From Pseudomonas sp. P818 (GTDB taxonomy: Bacteria; Pseudomonadota; Gammaproteobacteria; Pseudomonadales; Pseudomonadaceae): DNA of 64,000 bases. The stretch is taken from positions 124,001 through 188,000 of the forward strand of contig NZ_ATKM01000013.1 of assembly GCF_000418555.1 (NCBI RefSeq), in the 5' to 3' direction. Both the position numbers and the translations under genes were made by a program. Positions 37,274-45,580 of this stretch are shown here, piece after piece. Each line of letters opens with the position of its first letter. Within the stretch, counting starts at the first letter, position 1. Under the pieces are notes generated by a model, which worked only from the letters and a program-made list of their open reading frames with translations, was not told the origin of the DNA and made no database searches.

Positions 37274-37296
37274 GAGCTATCCCCTGGGGATAGCTC
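37274..37296. promoter_or_regulatory. 23-bp palindrome, copy 2 (perfect)
   Basis: GAGCTATCCCC, central T, GGGGATAGCTC; 119 bases before the PFL_4669-type gene. Together with copy 1 it occupies the promoter region corresponding to the inrR promoter of ICEclc. The surrounding gap 37097-37414 has no gene. Confidence 0.7.
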
Positions 37297-37414
37297 GCGC
37301 CGCATGCAACCGCCACGCCCTAAACCGGGGCCCGCCGGGATTCGGATTCTTGACTGACTGCCTTCCGCTTCCTGTCGAAGCTGGCCGCTCCTTTTCCAAC
37401 AACGAGCAGACACC

Positions 37415-38194
37415 ATGGCAACCAATGAACCTCTGCAACTGAATCTCGGCTCCCTGCGCAGTGCGATGTCGCTGACCCTGCACACCCATCACGCTTCCCG
37501 CATCTGGCATGGCCGCGCCGCCGCCGAGGGGCGACCGGGCATCGTCGGCCTGAATGGCTATATCGCTCAGATGAACAAGATGCGGCGGGGCTCAGAACAA
37601 GACGATCCGTACTCGGACTGGTGGATGCTGCGCATCGAGGACAAGCTCGACCACACCAAGGTCACGCTGCAATCGCTGCGCGAGCAGGTGGACCAGGCGC
37701 TGGCGAGTGTGCCGCCGGCGCTCAGCCTGGGCGAAAACCTCAACGTGCAGCCGGTCAAGCTCCCGCTCTTCGTCAACGCGCAGCTCGGCTTTGCCGCGGT
37801 CTATCTCCTGGCCGACTACGACGACATCGCCCGCAAGCTGATCCTCGCCCATCACACCGCGCTCATTGACCGCAGCACCTTGGAACGCTGGCTCAACGAG
37901 GGCGCACATTCATTGCGCAGCCTGTTCTCGCTGGCCCAGCAGTATCGCTATTCGGGCTGCACACGCGATGACTTCGCGTCGAAGAATGCCGCAGCGCGGG
38001 CAGCGCTGGAGAAGTATGGCGAACTGCCGCAGGACGTGCTGGAAGGCACGCGCCGGTCGAAGTTTGCGCCGCCCATCGTGCGCCGTGGCCTGAAGCAGCG
38101 CGGCGACGGTCCTGCCGAAGCATCACTGCTCGGCGATGAAACCACCACCGCAGAGTCGCCCGAAGCCGCAGCCGGCGAGGACGAGCCGGCATGA
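37415..38194 (+). CDS. ICE protein of the PFL_4669 (TIGR03761) family
   Basis: A 259-residue protein of the TIGR03761 family found in all ICEclc/PFGI-1-like elements. Visible features: SLRSAMSLTLHTHHASRIWHGRAAAE at the start and a helical body (LIDRSTLERWLNEGAHSLRSLFSLAQQYRY). No catalytic motif. It overlaps inrR by 4 bases and is first in the inrR-ssb unit, whose promoter is bistably active in ICEclc. Confidence 0.85.
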   Translation: MATNEPLQLNLGSLRSAMSLTLHTHHASRIWHGRAAAEGRPGIVGLNGYIAQMNKMRRGSEQDDPYSDWWMLRIEDKLDHTKVTLQSLREQVDQALASVPPALSLGENLNVQPVKLPLFVNAQLGFAAVYLLADYDDIARKLILAHHTALIDRSTLERWLNEGAHSLRSLFSLAQQYRYSGCTRDDFASKNAAARAALEKYGELPQDVLEGTRRSKFAPPIVRRGLKQRGDGPAEASLLGDETTTAESPEAAAGEDEPA

Positions 38195-38718
38195 GCGATC
38201 CGAACCCACCGACCCGCTACTTCCGAGGCCTGCAACAGGGTGCCTTCATGCGGCTGGAACACGCGGCCTATCTAAAAGGCCTTTTAAAGCCTTTTAAGGG
38301 TAAAGGGGACTTCGAGGCCTGGGCCAGCCAGTGCTTCGCCATGCGCGACGAGTTGATTGCCCTGGCACAGCGACAGGTACTGGAGCAGGCATGCGGGCAC
38401 CCCTTCCACCTGCTGCCCATCGAACTGGCCCAACAGACCACTGGCGCAGGAACCGTCTTCTTGCGCTGGCGCAGACACGACAGGTCGGCCATGGGCGTGG
38501 CGCTGTGGCGGGAGCTGGTCGCCAGCAGCAGCACACCCGTCAACCTGCTGGCCGACCTGCACGCGATCGAGCTGCAGCGCATCACGTTGAACATGCAGAT
38601 CAGCCTGCTGCACACCTTGGGCAGGCAGGCGCAGGAATGCGCCAGCAAGGCGGCCGAGGCGGACGACGCCTACCTGCGCCGGCTCACGCCCATTCCCGCC
38701 GCAATGCGCGATCGGTGA
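38191..38718 (+). CDS. inrR: DUF3158 protein, InrR homologue
   Basis: A 175-residue DUF3158 protein, matching InrR of ICEclc in family, length and position before ssb. InrR raises integrase expression in transfer-competent cells. It contains repeated KPFKGKG/ KGLLKPFKG near residues 28-38 and a Cys-poor helical remainder. No DNA-binding motif is obvious. Confidence 0.78.
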   Translation: MSDPNPPTRYFRGLQQGAFMRLEHAAYLKGLLKPFKGKGDFEAWASQCFAMRDELIALAQRQVLEQACGHPFHLLPIELAQQTTGAGTVFLRWRRHDRSAMGVALWRELVASSSTPVNLLADLHAIELQRITLNMQISLLHTLGRQAQECASKAAEADDAYLRRLTPIPAAMRDR

Positions 38719-38790
38719 TTGCGCCGGGCACCCAGCACGCTCCCGGCGCCGACGAGGCACGGGTATTTCAACCACCACGGAGATCACATC

Positions 38791-39231
38791 ATGAGCACGC
38801 ATTTTTCCGGCGAAGGCAACATCGGTTCGCCACCGGAGTACCGCGAATTCCCCAACGGCAACGACGAACCCAGTCGCCTGCTACGCCTGAACGTCTATTT
38901 CGACAACCCTGTGCCGAAGAAGGATGGCACGTTCGAGGACCGGGGCGGCTTCTGGGCGCCGGTGGAAATCTGGCACCGCGACGCCGAGCACTGGAAGGAC
39001 CTGTACCAGAAAGGCATGCGCGTGCTGGTCGTCGGCCGCATGGAGCGCGAACCCTGGACGGATAACGAGGATCAGCCGCGCGAGACCTGGCAGATCAACG
39101 CGCGCAGCGTCGGCATCCTGCCGTACCGCATCGAATCCGTGACCCTCAGCCCGAAGCCGCAAGAGGCAGAGCCCAAGCCCCAGGCCGCGCAGGAACCGGC
39201 TGCGCCGAAAGAATCCAAGCGCAGGAAGTGA
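38791..39231 (+). CDS. ssb: ICE single-stranded DNA-binding protein
   Basis: A 146-residue SSB: OB-fold from residue 1 to about 110 (FSGEGNIGSPPEYREFP, LRLNVYFDNPV, GMRVLVVGRMEREPW, YRIESVTL) with a short basic/acidic tail lacking the usual DDDIPF end. It protects single strands during ICE transfer. The start at 38791 has GGAG 8 bases before. ICE-type SSB, not the housekeeping one. Confidence 0.85.
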   Translation: MSTHFSGEGNIGSPPEYREFPNGNDEPSRLLRLNVYFDNPVPKKDGTFEDRGGFWAPVEIWHRDAEHWKDLYQKGMRVLVVGRMEREPWTDNEDQPRETWQINARSVGILPYRIESVTLSPKPQEAEPKPQAAQEPAAPKESKRRK

Positions 39232-39236
39232 ACCGG

Positions 39237-39273
39237 CATGGAGGGCGGTCGCACGTCTTCGCCGCCCTCCATG
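39237..39273 (+). terminator. Strong hairpin after ssb
   Basis: 12-bp perfect stem CATGGAGGGCGG / CCGCCCTCCATG with a 13-base loop immediately after the ssb stop. It lacks a T run, so termination is uncertain; it may be an RNA-processing or attenuation structure. Confidence 0.5.
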
Positions 39274-39280
39274 CGCTCGC

Positions 39281-39303
39281 GAGCTATCCCCAGGGGATAG
39301 CTC
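39281..39303. promoter_or_regulatory. 23-bp palindrome, copy 3 (perfect)
   Basis: GAGCTATCCCC, central A, GGGGATAGCTC, between ssb and topB and 207 bases before the topB start. Confidence 0.7.
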
Positions 39304-39509
39304 CACCAACGTCCACCGACTTTCACGCGCTCCCTCATATCGCGGCTCCCGGTCCGCACACCTGCGGCCACGCGCCCCCCCCGCACAAGCCATTCCATCC
39401 CGTGAAAGCGGTCACCGCCGCATGCGGCTTGTTTGCTGCTGCCCCAGGTGGCGCTCGGCATCCTCGATTCCAGCAACTCCATGAACAACGGGAATCGGGA
39501 TGGACGGAC

Positions 39510-41522
39510 ATGCGGCTGTTCTTGTGCGAGAAGCCCTCCCAGGGCAAAGACATTGGCCGGATTCTCGGTGCCACGCAGCGCGCTGAAGGCTGCCTCAACG
39601 GTTCCGGCGTCACCGTCACCTGGTGCATCGGCCATCTCGTAGAAGCCGCAGCGCCCGAAGCCTACGACGAGCAGTTGAAGCGCTGGTCCATCGAGCAGTT
39701 GCCCATCATTCCTCAGCACTGGCGGGTCGAGGTCAAACCGAAGACCGCCACGCAGTTCAAGGTCGTCAAGGCGCTTCTGGCTAAGGCGACCCAGCTTGTC
39801 ATCGCCACAGATGCCGACCGCGAGGGCGAGTTGATCGCCCGCGAGATCATCGACCTGTGCGGCTACCGCGGCCCCATCGAACGGCTGTGGTTGTCGGCGC
39901 TCAACGATGCTTCCATCCGCGCGGCACTCGGCAAGCTCCGGCCATCGGCCGAGACGTTGCCGATGTACTACTCGGCGCTGGCACGCTCTCGGGCGGACTG
40001 GCTCGTCGGCATGAACCTCAGCCGCTTGTTCACGGTGCTGGGACGACAGGCTGGCTACGACGGCGTGCTGTCGGTCGGCCGCGTCCAGACCCCCACGCTC
40101 AAACTGGTCGTGGACCGCGACCGCGAGATCGCCGCCTTCGTGTCCGTGCCGTACTGGGCCATCGACGTGTCCCTGTCCGCTGGTGGCCAGGCTTTCACCG
40201 CGCAGTGGGTTCCCCCGAACACATGCACCGACGACGCCGGCCGCTGCCTGCAGCAGCCCATCGCGCAGCACGCCGCGCAGCAGATCCGCGCCGCGGACAG
40301 CGCCCAGGTGGTGGCGGTCGAAACCGAGCGCGTGCGGGAAGGCCCGCCGCTGCCGTTCGACCTGGGGACCTTGCAGGAGGTGTGTTCCAGGCAGCTTGGG
40401 CTCGATGTGCAGGAGACCTTAGACATTGCTCAGGCCCTATACGAGACGCACAAGGCCACGACGTACCCGCGCTCCGATTCGGGCTACCTGCCCGAAAGCA
40501 TGTTCGCCGAGGTGCCAACGGTCCTCGACAGCCTGGTCAAGACCGATCCCTTGCTGCGACCGATCATGGACCAGCTCGACCGCACTCAACGCTCACGCGC
40601 CTGGAACGACGCGAAGGTGTCTGCTCACCACGGCATCATCCCGACGCTCGAACCGGCGAACCTCTCGACCATGAGTGAGAAAGAACTGGCAGTGTATCGG
40701 CTGATCCGGGCGCATTACCTGGCGCAATTCCTTCCTCACCACGAGTTCGACCGCACTGTGGCGAACCTCTCCTGCGGCCAGCAGACGCTGGCGGCCACCG
40801 GCAAGCAGGTCGTCGTCAAGGGTTGGCACCTGGTGCTGGCCGAACCGCAATCCGAGGAGGATGGCGACCCTGCGGCGCGCAGCCAGGTACTGCCCGCGCT
40901 GCGCGAGGGCCTGGCATGTCAGGTGGCCGACGTCGATCTGAAGGCGCTCAAGACGCTGCCCCCTCGACCCTATACGCAGGGCGAGTTGGTCAAGTCCATG
41001 AAGGGCGTCGCCAAACTGGTCTCGGACCCGCGCCTGAAACAGAAGCTCAAGGATACGGTCGGCATCGGCACCGAAGCGACGCGGGCCAACATCATCAGTG
41101 GCCTGCTGACGCGGGGCTACCTCGTGAAGAAGGGCCGCGCCATCCGTGCCTCGGATGCGGCCTTCACCCTGATCGACGCGGTGCCCACAGCGATTGCCGA
41201 CCCAGGGACAACCGCCGTCTGGGAACAGGCGCTGGACATGATCGAAGCTGGACAGCTCACGCTGGACGTATTCATCGGCAAGCAGGCTGCATGGATCTCA
41301 CAGTTGATCGCGCAGTACGGCAGCACGTCCCTGTCCATCAAGGTTCCCCACGGACCGCCTTGCCCACAGTGCGGCGCACCGACGCGCCAGCGCACCGGCA
41401 AGAGCGGCCCATTCTGGTCGTGCAGTCGCTACCCCGACTGCAAAGGCACGCTGCCGGTCGAATCCGGCACGTCCAGGCGTGGTGCCTCGCGCCCGCGCCG
41501 CAGCGGCCGCAAAGGCTCCTGA
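39510..41522 (+). CDS. topB: DNA topoisomerase III
   Basis: A 670-residue type IA topoisomerase. Toprim acidic residues in ATDADREGELIAREI near residue 100; active-site tyrosine in HKATTYPRSDSGYLPE near residue 320; HHGIIPTLEP after it; C-terminal zinc finger CPQCGAPTRQRTG...WSCSRYPDC (residues about 615-650). It decatenates single strands, useful during ICE replication and transfer. Start at 39510 (MRLFLCEKPSQGKDIG) is chosen because the Toprim fold begins there; the frame is open upstream but carries no homology. Confidence 0.95.
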   Translation: MRLFLCEKPSQGKDIGRILGATQRAEGCLNGSGVTVTWCIGHLVEAAAPEAYDEQLKRWSIEQLPIIPQHWRVEVKPKTATQFKVVKALLAKATQLVIATDADREGELIAREIIDLCGYRGPIERLWLSALNDASIRAALGKLRPSAETLPMYYSALARSRADWLVGMNLSRLFTVLGRQAGYDGVLSVGRVQTPTLKLVVDRDREIAAFVSVPYWAIDVSLSAGGQAFTAQWVPPNTCTDDAGRCLQQPIAQHAAQQIRAADSAQVVAVETERVREGPPLPFDLGTLQEVCSRQLGLDVQETLDIAQALYETHKATTYPRSDSGYLPESMFAEVPTVLDSLVKTDPLLRPIMDQLDRTQRSRAWNDAKVSAHHGIIPTLEPANLSTMSEKELAVYRLIRAHYLAQFLPHHEFDRTVANLSCGQQTLAATGKQVVVKGWHLVLAEPQSEEDGDPAARSQVLPALREGLACQVADVDLKALKTLPPRPYTQGELVKSMKGVAKLVSDPRLKQKLKDTVGIGTEATRANIISGLLTRGYLVKKGRAIRASDAAFTLIDAVPTAIADPGTTAVWEQALDMIEAGQLTLDVFIGKQAAWISQLIAQYGSTSLSIKVPHGPPCPQCGAPTRQRTGKSGPFWSCSRYPDCKGTLPVESGTSRRGASRPRRSGRKGS

Positions 41523-42041
41523 CCGACCCCGTTCCCCGTGAGCCGTGCCCGCCATCGGCGGCGCGGCCTGTGTTCCGCACGCCCTGCGGGACGCCCAGCG
41601 CGCAACGCCTTCTTGTCCGTGTGCGCGTCCCGCCTGGCCGTCCCCGGCCGCGGGACCTGAAGGTAGCTTCTCCGCGAACCGCCTCCTGCGCGTTCTGCTG
41701 ATCTGCATTTCTCCCGCCTCTGCGAAGGGTCCCCCGGTGGCTTGCCAAGCTGCGCGAGCCACCCGGAGACCCTTCGTGGTCAGCGGTATTCGGTGCCGGT
41801 GCCCGCCGGCGCAAAAACGGGCTCCCTTTGTGCGCGGATGTGCGCCAGACGATGCCGGCGCGAACCACGACATGCGCCGGGTGTGATTGCTGATGAGCAG
41901 ACGGTTCTAGCGACGACCGGGCCTGCACCAGCCCACGGGTGGTTCTGTCCTCCCGAGCCGAAGGCCGCAGGGCCTTCGGCGCCTTTCTCCTGCCTATCAA
42001 CGTCCCGGCCCGCCCCGGGCCACACGAACAGGAGACCCGAC
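41523..42041 (+). promoter_or_regulatory. Long leader/intergenic region with two strong hairpins before the methyltransferase
   Basis: 519 bases without a gene. At 41723-41776 a long hairpin pairs CGAAGGGTC with GACCCTTCG and CCGGTGGCT with AGCCACCCGG (one bulge). At 41957-41980 GCCGAAGGCC-GCAG-GGCCTTCGGC is followed by GCCTTTCT, resembling an attenuator 60 bases before the start. No clear promoter between the second hairpin and the gene. Confidence 0.55.
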
Positions 42042-43649
42042 ATGAACCCGCAACCTTGCACCCTTCGCGGTGCGCCCCAGGCCGCGCCACTGCTGTACGG
42101 CAGCGTGTGCAGCGGCATCGAGGCCGTGAGCCTCGCATGGCAACCCCTCGGCCTCAAAGCCGCGTGGTTCGCCGAGATCGAGCCGTTCCCGAGCGCCGTG
42201 CTCGCCCACCGTTACCCCCATGTGCCCAACCTGGGCGACATGACCGCGATCGCCCGTCAGGTGCGCGCCGGCATCGTGCCGGCGCCCGACATCCTGGTCG
42301 GCGGCACGCCGTGCCAGTCGTTCAGCGTTGCCGGCGCGCGCCAGGGGCTGAACGACCCGCGCGGCGCCTTGACCCTTGCCTATGTGGAGCTTGCAAATGC
42401 CATCGACCAAACCCGCCACCAAGACCGCCGCCCGCCGGCAACGCTCGTCTGGGAAAACGTCCCCGGCGTCCTCAACGACCGCAGCAATGCCTTCGGGCAT
42501 TTCCTGGGAGCACTGGCCGGAGAAAGCCGTGCGCTCCAGCCGCCAGGGGAAAAATGGGCGCACGCTGGTTGTGTGTCTGGACCCCGCCGCCGCATCGCCT
42601 GGCGCGTGCTCGACGCTCAATATTTCGGTGTCGCCCAACGCCGCAAGCGCGTGTTTCTTGTGGCATGTGGTGGTGATGACCTCGATCCCTCCGAAGTACT
42701 TTTTGAGCGCACAGGCCTGCGCGGGGATTCTTCTGCGGGCCGCGCGCCGTGGCAAGAAGCTGCCCGCGCTGCTGGATCGGGTGCTGCTGCAGCAGGCGGA
42801 TACGCAGGATTCGCTGGACTGAACCAGCCCTACGGCAAGGTCACGACGACGTTCGGATTCAGCGGCGGCATCGGCCCCGTCGATGTTGCGGCATGCCTGA
42901 TGGCCGCGGGTCCCAAGCACGACATCCGCACCGAGACGTTCATGGTGCAGTCCATCGCCGGCAGCATCGCCCACACCCTCGACACCGCCAACAACGGCAA
43001 GGGCAGCAGCGAGGACGGTACGGGAAAGGGCGTGCCGATCATCGCCTTCACCGCCCAGGGCAGCGGCGCGGACGCCACGATCGACCTGACGCCGACGCTG
43101 CGTGCCGGCGGGCATCGCAACAGCCATGCGAACGCAGGCGTCGTACCCGCCATCGCCTTCGCGCAGAACAACCGCGGCGAAGTGCGCTTCGAGTCGGGGC
43201 ATGGACAGGTGTCTTGCACCGTCCTGTCCAACGGCAAGCCGGGCTACGGTGTGCCGATGGTGGCCTGCGTTGCCCTGCGGGGACGGACGCAGGGTCTTGC
43301 CGCCGAACTGGGCGGAAGCGTTGCAGCGGCGTTGCGTACCAGCGGCGGCGGCGCAGACAAGCCCCATGTCCTGGCCCCCGACTTCGAGGCACATTTCCGC
43401 TACGACTGGAATGAATCCGGTGCAGCGGACTGGTCGCAATGGCGGGTGCGGCGGCTGATGCCCATGGAGTGCGAGCGGCTGCAGGGCATGCCCGACGACT
43501 ACACGCTGATCCCGTATCGCGGCAAGCCTGCCGCAGACGCTCCGCGCTACAAGGCGATTGGCAACTCCATGGCCGTCCCGTGCATGGCTTGGCTGGGCAA
43601 CCGGCTGGTGCAGTGCCTGCACAAGACGGACTTGACCGATTCGGATTGA
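42042..43649 (+). CDS. C5-cytosine DNA methyltransferase (ICE-type)
   Basis: A 535-residue methyltransferase. AdoMet motif I LLYGSVCSGIEAVSLAW near residue 20; catalytic motif IV GGTPCQSFSVAGARQGL near 85; motif VI WENVPGVL; motif VIII AQRRKRVFLVACGG; motif X YKAIGNSMAVP at the end. Between VIII and X lies an unusually long segment of about 270 residues, including Gly-rich repeats such as AQGSGADATIDLTPTLRAGGH and AGGYAGFAG, far longer than a normal target-recognition domain. ICEs carry such orphan enzymes to escape host restriction. No endonuclease partner. Confidence 0.9.
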   Translation: MNPQPCTLRGAPQAAPLLYGSVCSGIEAVSLAWQPLGLKAAWFAEIEPFPSAVLAHRYPHVPNLGDMTAIARQVRAGIVPAPDILVGGTPCQSFSVAGARQGLNDPRGALTLAYVELANAIDQTRHQDRRPPATLVWENVPGVLNDRSNAFGHFLGALAGESRALQPPGEKWAHAGCVSGPRRRIAWRVLDAQYFGVAQRRKRVFLVACGGDDLDPSEVLFERTGLRGDSSAGRAPWQEAARAAGSGAAAAGGYAGFAGLNQPYGKVTTTFGFSGGIGPVDVAACLMAAGPKHDIRTETFMVQSIAGSIAHTLDTANNGKGSSEDGTGKGVPIIAFTAQGSGADATIDLTPTLRAGGHRNSHANAGVVPAIAFAQNNRGEVRFESGHGQVSCTVLSNGKPGYGVPMVACVALRGRTQGLAAELGGSVAAALRTSGGGADKPHVLAPDFEAHFRYDWNESGAADWSQWRVRRLMPMECERLQGMPDDYTLIPYRGKPAADAPRYKAIGNSMAVPCMAWLGNRLVQCLHKTDLTDSD

Positions 43650-43691
43650 TCGACGACGCAGCCTGCCGGCCGCGCCATTCTCTCCCTGCAT

Positions 43692-43813
43692 TGCCGATGT
43701 ATCGGCAGCAGCCCGCAGCCAGGGTGTCAAGGCTGCCGTGGGTTCCGCCCACGCCACCCACCAGTTCGCTTCGGCATCTCACCGGCGAACGCTGCCCACC
43801 GGGGCATCGATGC
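43692..43813 (+). ncRNA. Structured leader RNA, copy R1
   Basis: Ordered elements: P1 GCCGA/TCGGC (43693-43706), P2 GCAGCC/GGCTGC (43715-43736), P3 GTGGG/CCCAC (43738-43752), CACCCACC, P4 GTTCGC/GCGAAC (43764-43790) with GCATC in its loop, P5 TGCC/GGCA (43793-43806), then GATGC (43809-43813) able to pair with the P4 loop as a pseudoknot. It ends 78 bases before the next start codon. The same plan occurs at 44591 and 49189. Confidence 0.68.
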
Positions 43814-43891
43814 CTCCTTTCTCCAACCCACGGGATGGTCGCCACGTCCCGTTAGGGGCATGTCGCCACCCGGTCGATTTCAGGATCTCCC

Positions 43892-44449
43892 ATGGAAACC
43901 ATCACCAAGCAAGACCGCATCACGCTGAAGAACCTCAAGGTGGCCGACTTCGCCAGCGAGGAAACGCTGTGCTTCACCGCGACCATCGTGTTCGACGGCA
44001 TTCCCATCGCCGAGGCCCGCAACGACGGCCACGGCGGCTCGACGTTCCTCCACGCACTCAACGGCAAGGCGGCGCTGCTGGCGCAGGCCGAAGCCTTCGC
44101 CAAGGGCCTGCCGCCTGCGCCGCTCGACCTGGGCCACGAGGGTGAAGACCCTCATTACATCGCCATGACGCTCGACTTCCTGGTCGATGAGCTGGCCGAT
44201 GCCATGCACGCGGAACGCAAGGTGCGAGCCGCGTTCAACCGCGACATCGGCAACAAGGTGCTGTTCATCAAGGACCGCAAACTGCTGTTCATCAAGGGCA
44301 TCAAGCTCAAGGCCATCGCCGACCGCAAGTCGTACTTCGCTTCGCTGCGCGCCCGGCAGGCCCAGCCCATCGTCATCCTCGCCGAGCTGCCGCCCGAGCA
44401 GGCATTCGACCTGTGGAAGCAGCATGTCCTGGGCGACAAGCCCGACTGA
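43892..44449 (+). CDS. Conserved ICE protein of unknown function
   Basis: A 185-residue soluble protein. Visible: DRITLKNLKVADFASEETLCFTATIVFDGIPIAEARNDGHGGSTFLHAL at the N-terminus, an acidic central region, and a near-repeat KVLFIKDRKLLFIKGIKLKAI around residue 125. No membrane segment or known catalytic motif. Preceded by leader R1 and followed by its own terminator, so it is a separate unit. I do not recognise a function. Confidence 0.78.
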   Translation: METITKQDRITLKNLKVADFASEETLCFTATIVFDGIPIAEARNDGHGGSTFLHALNGKAALLAQAEAFAKGLPPAPLDLGHEGEDPHYIAMTLDFLVDELADAMHAERKVRAAFNRDIGNKVLFIKDRKLLFIKGIKLKAIADRKSYFASLRARQAQPIVILAELPPEQAFDLWKQHVLGDKPD

Positions 44450-44474
44450 CCCAGCACCACCGCACCCTCCTGAC

Positions 44475-44505
44475 AGCCCCGCACTCGACGCGGGGCTTTT
44501 CTTTT
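44475..44505 (+). terminator. Rho-independent terminator
   Basis: AGCCCCGC/GCGGGGCT stem with a 7-base loop then TTTTCTTTT. Confidence 0.9.
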
Positions 44506-44590
44506 CTCTGAGCCCATCAATCGGGGCTGTGCCGGATGCGGTTTTCCAACTGACGCAGCACGGCCCTCGCAAGAAGCTGCCCGCATGTTC

Positions 44591-44709
44591 GCTGATTCGT
44601 CAGCACATGCCAGCAGCCAGGGTTCCAGGCTGCCGCGGGTCTCTCCCGCGTCACCCACCAGTCCGCATCGCATCAATTCTGCGGATGAGCGTCCCCGTGA
44701 CGCTGATGC
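44591..44709 (+). ncRNA. Structured leader RNA, copy R2
   Basis: P1 GCTGA/TCAGC (44591-44604), ACATGCC, P2 GCAGCC/GGCTGC (44613-44633), P3 GCGGG/CCCGC (44635-44649), CACCCACC, P4 TCCGC/GCGGA (44662-44685) with GCATC in its loop (44670-44674), P5 AGCGTC/GACGCT (44688-44704), and GATGC (44705-44709) for a pseudoknot. Stems differ in sequence from R1 but keep pairing. Confidence 0.7.
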
Positions 44710-44780
44710 TTTTTATCAACCGCGTGCGGGAGCTGCCATCCCGTGAGGGACAAGGCCCCGCTTTTCCAAGGAGCCCGTCC

Positions 44781-44993
44781 ATGTCCCAGCAAGCCTCTTT
44801 CGGCCAGTTGGCCCTGACCTACTGCGGCAAGTTCCTGCCGCTCGAAGTCTTGCAAAGCGCCGCCGGCCACTACATCGGCACGCGCGATACCGAAGGTCCC
44901 GTTTCGCGGGAATCCCGCGAGTACTTCCGCAGCTATGCCGCGGCTCAACGCGCCCTCGAAAGAGGCGGCTGGTCCCAGCTCGCCATTCCCTGA
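44781..44993 (+). CDS. Small conserved ICE protein
   Basis: A 70-residue protein (MSQQASFGQLALTYCGKF ...). Strong AAGGAG 8 bases before the ATG and position behind leader R2 support it. The middle (ESREYFRSYAAAQRALERGGW) is helical and basic. Ends 21 bases before the next gene, so the two are probably cotranscribed. Function unknown. Confidence 0.7.
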   Translation: MSQQASFGQLALTYCGKFLPLEVLQSAAGHYIGTRDTEGPVSRESREYFRSYAAAQRALERGGWSQLAIP

Positions 44994-45014
44994 TCCAACT
45001 GGAGAAATCACATC

Positions 45015-45407
45015 ATGAACCAGCTACTGCCGCGGGAAGTCGTCGATCAGATCATGCGGGAAGAGCAGCATTTCGCTGCCGCGCCCCAAGCCTTCTTCGA
45101 GGCCTGGAAGCGCGGTGTCGAGATTGCTGGTCCCGAGTGGTTCGGCGACGGCACCCGTGAAGGCCTGAACCGGGCCAACACCAAGTGGGATTTGCGTCCC
45201 GACATGCTGCGGCTCAACGATGCCCTCGGCGTCCTGAGCAGCGGCGAACGCATGTTCCTGTCCGCCATGGTCAGCTTCTACAACGCGCGCGAGGGCGGTG
45301 CCATGCTCAAGCGCTGCCACTTCCACGGGCTGTCGGACTTCGACGGTCTCGATCTGGAACGCCGCAAGGTCATCGCCGACCTGCTGGTGAACTACAGCGG
45401 TTGGTGA
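45015..45407 (+). CDS. Conserved ICE protein of unknown function
   Basis: A 130-residue protein with ribosome site CTGGAG 10 bases ahead. Features: VVDQIMREEQHFAAAPQAFFEAWKRG, then LNDALGVLSSGERMFLSAMVSFYNAREGGAMLKR, suggesting an all-helical fold. No known motif. Shares a transcript with the 70-residue gene and ends at the terminator 45448-45486. Confidence 0.75.
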   Translation: MNQLLPREVVDQIMREEQHFAAAPQAFFEAWKRGVEIAGPEWFGDGTREGLNRANTKWDLRPDMLRLNDALGVLSSGERMFLSAMVSFYNAREGGAMLKRCHFHGLSDFDGLDLERRKVIADLLVNYSGW

Positions 45408-45447
45408 GTCGGTCTCCGGCACGCCACTGTCTTCTCGATCCTCCCGT

Positions 45448-45486
45448 GAGGGACATGCGCTCATAAGGCCATGTCCCTCAATTTTT
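45448..45486. terminator. Rho-independent terminator
   Basis: GAGGGACATG / CATGTCCCTC 10-bp stem with a 13-base loop, then AATTTTT. Confidence 0.9.
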
Positions 45487-45523
45487 CTTCCCCATCGCCC
45501 GGCGCCAACGGCCCTGGGCTATT

Positions 45524-45580
45524 CCCTGCGGATGCCATCGTCCGCAGGGGCTGGCTCCGCTCTTCTCGAAAGGAGCCAGC
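45524..45580 (+). promoter_or_regulatory. Two-hairpin leader burying the Shine-Dalgarno
   Basis: First hairpin CCCTGCGGA/TCCGCAGGG (45524-45549). Second hairpin CTGGCTCC (45551-45558) pairs with GGAGCCAG (45572-45579); the GGAG of that arm is the ribosome site for the gene at 45581, one base after the stem. Confidence 0.68.

Noticed and set aside
38331..39065. A 244-residue plus-strand frame across inrR and ssb
   Set aside because: Arg/Ala-rich out-of-frame shadow; both real genes have family matches and ribosome sites.
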